Shown here: positions 56,756-64,000 of the stretch, in pieces
How the letters are laid out: every line of letters starts with the position of its first letter
Position numbering within the stretch: position 1 is the first letter of the stretch
Assembly: GCF_020149765.1 (NCBI RefSeq)
Contig: NZ_CP083809.1
Coordinates: 1,178,001 to 1,242,000 of the forward strand
Reading direction: 5' to 3'
Length of the DNA stretch: 64,000 nt
From: Pantoea agglomerans
GTDB taxonomy: Bacteria; Pseudomonadota; Gammaproteobacteria; Enterobacterales; Enterobacteriaceae
Position numbers and translations under genes: made by a program
Notes under the pieces: model-generated
What the model was told of the DNA's origin: nothing
Databases searched by the model: none
What the model saw: only the letters and a program-made list of their open reading frames with translations

Positions 56756-57442
56756 ATGTTGTACGGCTATTCCGAGGTTATTCTCAAAGGCACCCTGGTC
56801 ACGCTGGAGCTGGCGCTCAGCTCAGTGGTGCTGGCTGTTGTGCTCGGCCTGATCGGCGCGGGCGCAAAGCTCTCCCGCAGTCGCCCGCTGGCGATGCTGT
56901 TTGAAGGCTACACCACGCTGATTCGCGGCGTGCCCGACCTGGTGCTGATGCTGCTGATTTTCTACGGCCTGCAGATCGCCCTTAACGCGCTGACCGACGC
57001 CATGGGCCTGGCCCAGTTCGATATCGATCCGATGGTGGCCGGTATTATTACGCTCGGCTTTATCTACGGCGCCTACTTTACCGAAACCTTTCGCGGCGCC
57101 TTTCTTGCCGTGCCGAAAGGCCAGATCGAAGCCGCCACCGCCTTCGGCTTTACCGGTTCCCAGGTATTTCGCCGCATCCTGTTTCCCGGCATGATGCGCT
57201 ACGCGCTGCCCGGCATCGGCAATAACTGGCAGGTTATCCTGAAAGCCACGGCGCTGGTGTCGCTGCTGGGGCTGGAGGATGTGGTGAAAGCGACGCAGCT
57301 GGCGGGTAAAAGCACCTGGCAGCCGTTCTACTTCGCCATTGTCGCTGGCGCGATCTATTTAATCTTTACCACGCTGTCTAACGGCGTGCTGTGGTGGCTG
57401 AATCGCCGCTACTCGGTCGGCGTAAAAAGGGCGGAGTTATGA
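56756..57442 (+). CDS. hisQ: Histidine/LAO ABC transporter permease HisQ
   Basis: 228 residues, five membrane helices, with the EAA loop (EAATAFGFTGSQVFRRILFP) that contacts HisP. Forms the membrane channel with HisM. Overlaps hisM by four bases. Confidence 0.95.
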   Translation: MLYGYSEVILKGTLVTLELALSSVVLAVVLGLIGAGAKLSRSRPLAMLFEGYTTLIRGVPDLVLMLLIFYGLQIALNALTDAMGLAQFDIDPMVAGIITLGFIYGAYFTETFRGAFLAVPKGQIEAATAFGFTGSQVFRRILFPGMMRYALPGIGNNWQVILKATALVSLLGLEDVVKATQLAGKSTWQPFYFAIVAGAIYLIFTTLSNGVLWWLNRRYSVGVKRAEL

Positions 57443-58155
57443 TCGATATTATTCAGGAGTACTGGAAATCCCTGCTCTGGACCGACGGATATCGCTTTAC
57501 CGGCGTCGCTATTACGCTGTGGCTGCTGATTTTGTCGGTGGTGATCGGCGGCTGCCTGGCGGTGCTGCTCGCCATTGCGCGCGTCTCCCCAAACCGTTTC
57601 GTCAGCACCCCGGTCTGGCTCTTTACCTATGTGTTTCGCGGCACGCCGCTCTACGTTCAGCTGCTGGTGTTCTATTCGGGCATGTATACGCTGGAAGTGG
57701 TAAAAGGCTCGGAGCTGCTTAACGCCTTTTTTCGCAGCGGGCTGAACTGCACCCTGCTGGCGTTTACCCTGAATACCTGCGCCTATACCACGGAGATCTT
57801 CGCCGGGGCGATCCGCGCCGTGCCGCACGGCGAGATCGAGGCGGCGCGCGCCTACGGCTTCTCTACCTTTAAGCTCTACCGCTGCATTATTCTGCCGTCC
57901 GCGCTGCGCACCGCGCTGCCCGCCTACAGCAATGAGGTGATCCTGATGCTGCACTCCACGGCGCTCGCCTTTACCGCGACGGTGCCGGATCTGCTGAAAA
58001 TTGCGCGCGATATCAACTCGGCGACCTATCAGCCCTTTACCGCGTTCGGCATCGCGGCAGTGCTCTATCTGATTATCTCCTGGGTGTTGATTAGCCTGTT
58101 CCGTCTGGCGGAGCGCCGCTTCCTCGCACACATCAAACCTTCGTCATCGCATTGA
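57439..58155 (+). CDS. hisM: Histidine/LAO ABC transporter permease HisM
   Basis: 238 residues from ATG 57439, equal to the enterobacterial HisM; the frame extends upstream to 57391 inside hisQ. EAA loop [18 protein letters not shown]. Partner of HisQ. Confidence 0.95.
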   Translation: MIDIIQEYWKSLLWTDGYRFTGVAITLWLLILSVVIGGCLAVLLAIARVSPNRFVSTPVWLFTYVFRGTPLYVQLLVFYSGMYTLEVVKGSELLNAFFRSGLNCTLLAFTLNTCAYTTEIFAGAIRAVPHGEIEAARAYGFSTFKLYRCIILPSALRTALPAYSNEVILMLHSTALAFTATVPDLLKIARDINSATYQPFTAFGIAAVLYLIISWVLISLFRLAERRFLAHIKPSSSH

Positions 58156-58163
58156 GTAGAACT

Positions 58164-58937
58164 ATGGCTGATAACAAATTAAGCGTGACCGAACTGCATA
58201 AGCGTTACGGTGACCATGAAGTATTAAAAGGGGTCTCTTTACAGGCCGATGCGGGCGATGTCATCAGCATCATCGGATCGTCGGGATCGGGGAAAAGCAC
58301 TTTTCTGCGCTGCATCAATTTCCTGGAGAAGCCGAGCGAGGGCACCATTTCCGTTACCAACGAGCCGATCAACCTGGTGCGCGACACCGACGGTCAGCTG
58401 AAGGTGGCCAATAAAGAGCAGCTGCGTTCGCTGCGTACCCGTCTCACCATGGTGTTTCAGCACTTTAACCTGTGGAGCCACATGACGGTGCTGGAGAATG
58501 TGATGGAGGCGCCGATTCAGGTGCTGGGGCTCAGCAAAGCGGACGCCCGCGCCCGCGCCATTAACTATCTCAACAAGGTTGGCATCGACGAGCGCGCGCA
58601 GGCGAAATATCCGGTGCATCTTTCCGGCGGTCAGCAGCAGCGCGTCTCTATTGCGCGCGCGCTGGCGATGGAGCCGGAAGTGCTGCTGTTCGACGAACCG
58701 ACCTCGGCCCTCGATCCAGAGCTGGTGGGCGAAGTGCTGCGTATCATGCAGAAGCTGGCGGAAGAGGGTAAAACCATGGTGGTGGTGACCCATGAGATGG
58801 AGTTTGCGCGCCACGTCTCCAGCCACGTCATCTTTCTGCACCAGGGCAAGATTGAAGAGGAAGGGCCGCCGGACGTGCTGTTCGGTAACCCGAAAAGCCC
58901 GCGCCTGCAGCAGTTTCTTAAGGGGTCGCTGAAGTAA
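58164..58937 (+). CDS. hisP: Histidine/LAO ABC transporter ATPase HisP
   Basis: 257 residues from ATG 58164 (a TTG at 58152 lies in hisM). Walker [10 protein letters not shown] (38-46), signature LSGGQQQR, Walker [13 protein letters not shown]. Drives HisQM transport. Last gene of the operon. Confidence 0.96.
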   Translation: MADNKLSVTELHKRYGDHEVLKGVSLQADAGDVISIIGSSGSGKSTFLRCINFLEKPSEGTISVTNEPINLVRDTDGQLKVANKEQLRSLRTRLTMVFQHFNLWSHMTVLENVMEAPIQVLGLSKADARARAINYLNKVGIDERAQAKYPVHLSGGQQQRVSIARALAMEPEVLLFDEPTSALDPELVGEVLRIMQKLAEEGKTMVVVTHEMEFARHVSSHVIFLHQGKIEEEGPPDVLFGNPKSPRLQQFLKGSLK

Positions 58938-58940
58938 AGG

Positions 58941-58969
58941 CCGCCTCCTCCGTCCAGGGGAGGAGGCGG
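58941..58969. terminator. Hairpin between convergent hisP and yfcH
   Basis: CCGCCTCCTCC / GGAGGAGGCGG, eleven-base stem; a short A-run on the right, no strong T-run. Confidence 0.6.
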
Positions 58970-58983
58970 AAAACAGCCTGACT

Positions 58984-59904
58984 CTACGCCGCGCCTTTGC
59001 CGGCGTGTTTTCCCGCCACATCCTGCAGCGCTTCCTGCAGATCGTACCAGCGAAAGCCGAAGCCGGAGGCCTCCAGCCGCTTCGGCAGCACATGCTGCCC
59101 GCCCAGCACCAGCACCGCCGATTCGCCCATCATCATTTTGATGGCGCTGGCGGGAGTGCGCATAAAGGCCGGGCGGTGCATAACGTGACCAAGCGTGGCG
59201 GCGAACTGCTCGTTGCGCACCGCGTAGGGCGCCACCATATTGAACGGGCCGCTGAGGTCGTCGCGATCCAGCAGCCAGAGAATGGCGTTGACCATATCGT
59301 CGATATGGATCCAGGGCAGATACTGTTTGCCGCTGCCGATAGGGCCACCAACGCCGAGCTTAAACGGCAGCTTCATTTTGCTTAACGCGCCGCCTTCGCT
59401 GGCCAGCACCACGCCGGTGCGCAGCAGGCAGACGCGGGTGCGCTCGCTCTGGGCGCTCAGCGCCAGCTGCTCCCAGCGCGCGCAGAGGCTGTGGGTAAAC
59501 TCCTCCTGACCCTGATCCTCCTCCGTCATCACCAGCTCGCCGGTATCGCCGTAGTAGCCGGTCGCCGAGCCGGAGAGCAGCACGCGCGGCGGCGTATGGC
59601 TGGCGTTGATCAGCGAGGCGATGCGTTCGGTGATTTGCCAGCGGCTTTCGCACAGCCGCTGTTTCTGCTGCTCGGTCCAGCGCTTGTCGGCGATGGGTTC
59701 GCCAGCAAGATTGATGACCGCGTCAACTCCGTCAAGGTTTTGCTGCTGCGCCAGGCCTGACCAGAGCGCGACGCGCGCGTCGAGTTTTTCGCGCGCGGCG
59801 GCGACATCGCGCGTGACGACGCTAACCTGATGTCCCAGCGTCAGCAGGCGGGGGATAAGATGGCGGCCGATTAGCCCGGTTCCGCCGGTTACAAGTATGT
59901 GCAT
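58984..59904 (-). CDS. yfcH: NAD-dependent epimerase/dehydratase-like protein YfcH
   Basis: 306 residues from ATG 59904 ([15 protein letters not shown], Rossmann GxxGxxG at 7-13) behind AAGGAGA; the frame is open upstream to 59967 without a ribosome site. Motifs [11 protein letters not shown] and a C-terminal DUF1731 ([19 protein letters not shown]). SDR39U1 family; substrate unknown. Confidence 0.92.
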   Translation of the reverse strand: MHILVTGGTGLIGRHLIPRLLTLGHQVSVVTRDVAAAREKLDARVALWSGLAQQQNLDGVDAVINLAGEPIADKRWTEQQKQRLCESRWQITERIASLINASHTPPRVLLSGSATGYYGDTGELVMTEEDQGQEEFTHSLCARWEQLALSAQSERTRVCLLRTGVVLASEGGALSKMKLPFKLGVGGPIGSGKQYLPWIHIDDMVNAILWLLDRDDLSGPFNMVAPYAVRNEQFAATLGHVMHRPAFMRTPASAIKMMMGESAVLVLGGQHVLPKRLEASGFGFRWYDLQEALQDVAGKHAGKGAA

Positions 59905-60076
59905 CTCGCGTCTCCTTATCATTTTTCTGATACGCACAGTTTCAGCATAGAAGAAGCGTGGCCGCACGCTGCAGCGCTGCGTCGCGCTTTAAGAACATCG
60001 GACCAGCAGGACATTGCTTTGCGGAAAGAAAATGGGTAAATATCAGGCTACCCGGATAAGACAGTTGAGGTAACAG

Positions 60077-60718
<642 letters not shown>

Positions 60719-60831
60719 ATTGCGCCGCTTGCTCAGGCGAGCGGAAGTGATTACCTTACAGCACACTATAACAACGACGTGGCAATCAGGTGCGTGTCGC
60801 ACGGCACGCCAGAACAGAAAAGGGTTACCGG

Positions 60832-61350
60832 ATGGTGGATCAAACCGCGGGCGACGCTATCGAGTGGGTCGATATCGTTAATGAAGAGAATGAAGTGATT
60901 GCGCAGGCGACGCGCGCACAGATGCGTGCGCAGCGTATGCGCCATCGCGCCACCTATATCGTGGTGCATGACGGCGCAGGCAAGATTCTGGTGCAGCGCC
61001 GCACCGAGACCAAAGACTTCATGCCCGGCATGCTGGACGCCACGGCGGGCGGCGTGGTGCAGAGCGGCGAAGATCTGCTGGAGTCGGCACGCCGCGAGGC
61101 TGAAGAGGAGCTGGGCATCGCCGATGTGCCTTTCGCCGAGCACGGTAAGTTCTACTTCGAAGATGAGCATGTCCGCGTCTGGGGCGGGCTGTTCAGCTGC
61201 GTTTATCACGGCCCGTTCGCCATGCAGGAAGAGGAGGTGGACGAGGTGTTCTGGATGACCCCGGATGAGATTACCGCGCGCTGCGACGAGTTCACCGATG
61301 ATTCGCTCAAGGCGCTGTCGCTATGGCTGACGCGTAACGGCGACGCTTAA
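60832..61350 (+). CDS. yfcD: Nudix hydrolase YfcD
   Basis: 172 residues from ATG 60832 (the frame extends to 60790). Nudix box complete at 74-96: Gly74, Glu80, Arg88-Glu89, Glu92-Glu93, Gly95. IPP-isomerase/Nudix-like domain. Substrate unknown. Between yfcF and pta, while E. coli also has yfcE and yfcC, absent here. Confidence 0.92.
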   Translation: MVDQTAGDAIEWVDIVNEENEVIAQATRAQMRAQRMRHRATYIVVHDGAGKILVQRRTETKDFMPGMLDATAGGVVQSGEDLLESARREAEEELGIADVPFAEHGKFYFEDEHVRVWGGLFSCVYHGPFAMQEEEVDEVFWMTPDEITARCDEFTDDSLKALSLWLTRNGDA

Positions 61351-61367
61351 AAACAGGTGATTGAAAA

Positions 61368-61392
61368 AACGCCCGTCTGGGCGTTTTTTTGT
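61368..61392 (+). terminator. yfcD terminator
   Basis: AACGCCC-GTCT-GGGCGTT hairpin followed by a T-run. Confidence 0.9.
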
Positions 61393-61580
61393 TTTTGCGG
61401 CCTGTGAGGCCGCCGCTTCCCTTCACCGGTTGTTGCCCGCGCCTTTATGGGGCATTGTGCGAGCTCTGTTAATGCGCCGCCGGGATGCACCAGGATGCCG
61501 CAGCAAAGTCAGTCTATTCGCGTCCCTGGTTGTCTCCGAACGTGGCGTAGCGAGCAAGATTCGGCACCAGGCGATGCGAT
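61393..61580. other. Gene-free spacer between yfcD and pta
   Basis: 188 bases between two terminators. A GCGGCC / GGCCGC hairpin lies at its left end; no convincing coding frame or other element seen. Confidence 0.45.
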
Positions 61581-61609
61581 AAAAAAAGAGCATGCGTGGG
61601 CATGCTCTT
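61581..61609 (-). terminator. pta terminator
   Basis: AAGAGCATGC-GTGG-GCATGCTCTT with a seven-base A-run on the left, i.e. a T-run for the leftward ackA-pta transcript. Confidence 0.9.
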
Positions 61610-61636
61610 GTTCGTCAGGATGTGAACCCGGAAAAC

Positions 61637-63781
61637 TTAGCCTTCCGCCTGCTGCGACTGAATCGCGGTCAGGGCGATGGTGTAGACGATATCGTCCACC
61701 AGCGCGCCGCGCGACAGATCGTTAACCGGCTTGCGCATGCCCTGCAGCATCGGCCCGATAGAGATCAGATCCGCTGAGCGCTGCACCGCTTTGTAGGTGG
61801 TATTGCCGGTGTTGAGATCCGGGAAGATAAACACCGTGGCGCGACCTGCAACCGCCGAGTTCGGCGCTTTGGATTTGGCCACATCTTCCATAATTGCCGC
61901 GTCATACTGCAGCGGACCGTCGATCACCAGATCCGGGCGTTTCTCCTGGGCGATACGCGTCGCTTCGCGCACTTTTTCCACGTCGCTGCCCGCGCCGGAG
62001 GTGCCGGTTGAGTAGGAGATCATCGCCACACGCGGTTCGATGCCGAAAGCATGGGCGGAGTCGGCAGACTGAATAGCGATTTCCGCCAGCTGTTCTGCGG
62101 TTGGATCCGGGTTGATGGCGCAGTCGCCATAGACCAGCACCTGTTCCGGCAGCAGCATAAAGAACACCGAGGAGACCAGCGAGCTGTTCGGCGCGGTTTT
62201 AATCAGCTGCAGCGGCGGACGAATGGTGTTGGCGGTGGTGTGTACCGCGCCTGACACCAGACCGTCTACTTCGCCGCTCTCCAGCATCATGGTGCCGAGC
62301 ACGACGTTATCTTCCAGCTGCTCCTGCGCCACCACTTCGGTCATGCCTTTGTTCTTACGCAGCTCCACCAGGCGTGGCACATAGTTGTTGCGAACCACTT
62401 CAGGATCGACGATTTCGATGCCTTTGCCCAGTTCGACGCCCTGGGCTGCGGCGACGCGCTGGATCTCATCCGGGTTGCCCAGCAGCACGCAGGTTGCGAT
62501 GCCGCGATCGGCGCAGATGGCGGCAGCCTTGACGGTGCGCGGCTCATCGCCTTCCGGCAGCACGATGCGTTTGCCCGCTTTGCGCGCCAGCTCGGTGAGC
62601 TGATAGCGGAAGGCCGGCGGTGACAGGCGACGGCTGCGCTCGGAGGTCGCGGTCAGCGATTCGATCCAGTCGGCGTTGATATAGTTGGCGACATACTCCT
62701 GCACTTTCTCCACGCGCTGAGTATCGTCGCTCGGTACTTCCAGATTGAAGCTCTGCAGGCTGAGCGACGTCTGCCAGGTGTTGGTTTTCACCATAAAGAC
62801 CGGCAGGCCGGTCTGGAAGGCGCGTTCGCACAGCTTCGCGATGCGGCTGTCGATCTCGTAGCCGCCGGTCAGCAGGATGGCACCAATCTCTACGCCGTTC
62901 ATCGCGGCGAGGCAGGCGGCCACCAGCACGTCGGGACGGTCCGCTGAGGTCACCAGCAGCGAGCCGGGACGGAAATGCTCCAGCATATGCGGCAGGCTGC
63001 GCGCGCAGAAGGTAACAGACTTGACGCGGCGCGTAGCGATCTCGCCTTCGTTGATCACGTCGGCATTGAGGTGGCGGCACATATCGATGGCGCGCGTGGC
63101 GATAAGATCGAAACTCCAGGGCACGCAGCCCAGCACCGGCAGCGGGCTGTCGGCGAACAGCTGTTTCGGATCGATGTTGGCGACGCTTGCTTTGGTGGAG
63201 TCGTCGAAAATCTCTGACAGATCCGGGCGCGTGCGGCCCTGTTCATCCACCGGGGCGTTCAGCTTGTTGATGATAACGCCGGTGATATTTTTGTTCTTGC
63301 TGCCGCCAAAGCTGCTTTGCGTCAGTTCGATACGCTCTTTCAGCTGGGCGGGAGAGTCGTTGCCCAGCGCCATAACAAACACGATCTCGGCGTTAAGCGT
63401 CCTGGCGATCTCATAGTTGAGCGCATTGGCGAACTGATGCTTCCGCGTCGGCACCAGGCCTTCAACCAGCACCACTTCCGCATCTTTGGTGTTTTCATGG
63501 TAGCGCGCAATGATCTCTTCCATCAGCACGTCCTGCTGGTTAGCGCCCAGCAGCGACTCCACGCGCGACATTTTCAGCGGGTCGGCGGCGGGAATTGACG
63601 AGTTCTTGCGGATGATCATGGTGGTCTGGTCGGGCTTGTCGCCGCCAGCGCGCGGCTGCGCGATAGGTTTAAAGACGCTGAGACGAACGCCTTTACGCTC
63701 CATGGCACGAATAACGCCGAGGCTGACGCTGGTCAGGCCGACGCTGGTGCCGGTAGGAATAAGCATAATTGTACGCGACAC
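61637..63781 (-). CDS. pta: Phosphate acetyltransferase Pta
   Basis: 714 residues from GTG 63781 ([20 protein letters not shown]), the same start codon as E. coli. N-terminal P-loop/BioD-like domain, central DRTGG domain (~220-340), C-terminal acetyltransferase (~390-714; [34 protein letters not shown]). Converts acetyl-CoA and phosphate to acetyl phosphate. Downstream of ackA in one operon. Confidence 0.97.
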   Translation of the reverse strand: MSRTIMLIPTGTSVGLTSVSLGVIRAMERKGVRLSVFKPIAQPRAGGDKPDQTTMIIRKNSSIPAADPLKMSRVESLLGANQQDVLMEEIIARYHENTKDAEVVLVEGLVPTRKHQFANALNYEIARTLNAEIVFVMALGNDSPAQLKERIELTQSSFGGSKNKNITGVIINKLNAPVDEQGRTRPDLSEIFDDSTKASVANIDPKQLFADSPLPVLGCVPWSFDLIATRAIDMCRHLNADVINEGEIATRRVKSVTFCARSLPHMLEHFRPGSLLVTSADRPDVLVAACLAAMNGVEIGAILLTGGYEIDSRIAKLCERAFQTGLPVFMVKTNTWQTSLSLQSFNLEVPSDDTQRVEKVQEYVANYINADWIESLTATSERSRRLSPPAFRYQLTELARKAGKRIVLPEGDEPRTVKAAAICADRGIATCVLLGNPDEIQRVAAAQGVELGKGIEIVDPEVVRNNYVPRLVELRKNKGMTEVVAQEQLEDNVVLGTMMLESGEVDGLVSGAVHTTANTIRPPLQLIKTAPNSSLVSSVFFMLLPEQVLVYGDCAINPDPTAEQLAEIAIQSADSAHAFGIEPRVAMISYSTGTSGAGSDVEKVREATRIAQEKRPDLVIDGPLQYDAAIMEDVAKSKAPNSAVAGRATVFIFPDLNTGNTTYKAVQRSADLISIGPMLQGMRKPVNDLSRGALVDDIVYTIALTAIQSQQAEG

Positions 63782-63847
63782 GTTTGAACCTCGCTTTAGG
63801 TAGTGTCAAAAACAACACCGTCAGCCGAGGCTGACGGGGAGGGAACA

Positions 63848-64000
63848 TCAGGCGGTCAGACGCGCCGCATCCTGGGCAATCACCAGCTCTTCATTGGTCG
63901 GGATGACAATTGCCGGGCGGGTGCCCTCTTTATTAATAAAGCCGGATTTGCCGAAGCGCGCCGCCAGGTTGCGCTCATGATCGACCTCAAAGCCGAGCAG
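63848..64000 (-). CDS. ackA: Acetate kinase AckA (C-terminal end only)
   Basis: Last 50 residues: [20 protein letters not shown], then [20 protein letters not shown], ending RLTA. The N-terminal part is beyond the right edge. Forms acetate and ATP from acetyl phosphate; the gap to pta is 66 bases. Confidence 0.95.
   Translation of the reverse strand: MLGFEVDHERNLAARFGKSGFINKEGTRPAIVIPTNEELVIAQDAARLTA

Overview
The window is chromosomal DNA of a gamma-proteobacterium of the order Enterobacterales, most likely the family Erwiniaceae (Pantoea/Erwinia/Mixta type; inference). The gene order argW - yfdC ... mlaA - fadL - yfcZ - fadI - fadJ - sixA - smrB/prmB - aroC - mepA - yfcA - epmC - yfcL - mnmC/fabB - yfcJ - flk ... 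pdxB - usg - truA - dedA - accD - folC - dedD - cvpA - purF - ubiX - argT/hisJ - hisQMP - yfcH - yfcF - yfcD - pta - ackA is the E. coli 50-53 min region with small differences: a complete ccmABCDEFGHI operon lies between yfdC and mlaA, an EamA exporter/AraC regulator pair lies between flk and pdxB, and only one histidine/LAO-type binding protein precedes hisQMP.

Positions 1 to about 17,140 are the right end of a lambda-like (siphovirus) prophage integrated at the 3' end of tRNA-Arg(CCU), argW. The head-tail late operon runs on the + strand: portal (cut by the window edge), ClpP-type protease fused to major capsid protein, DUF2190 cement protein, FII-like connector, Z, U, V, G/T (with -1 frameshift), H, M, L, K, I and, after an island, J. 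A P4/IntS-type tyrosine integrase and a 30-residue membrane microprotein run on the - strand between J and the tRNA. Replication, CI-type immunity and lysis genes are not in the window.

The most unusual part is a 2.2 kb island (about 9,850-12,060) placed exactly between tail genes I and J and bordered by intrinsic terminators. It holds a ribbon-helix-helix (Arc/Mnt-like) repressor on the - strand, a divergent promoter region in which TACC half-sites recur every 21 bp, two candidate microproteins, a BRO-N antirepressor-like protein and a KilA-C antirepressor-like protein. It resembles the P22 immI (mnt/arc/ant) logic moved into a lambda-type tail operon. Two tail proteins are also trimmed: V has lost the Ig-like C-terminal domain and ends in a Pro-Ala repeat, and K keeps only its JAMM domain and lacks NlpC/P60.

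From 17,140 to 64,000 the DNA is core chromosome: cytochrome c maturation, outer-membrane lipid transport (mlaA), fatty-acid uptake, degradation and synthesis (fadL, fadI, fadJ, fabB, accD, with FadR/FabR-like sites), chorismate, pyridoxal phosphate, folate, purine and ubiquinone genes, tRNA modification (mnmC, truA), translation-linked functions (epmC, prmB, smrB), a nitrogen-regulated amino-acid ABC transporter and the acetate pathway (pta, ackA, the latter cut by the right edge). Most large ORFs on the opposite strands of these GC-rich genes are shadows.
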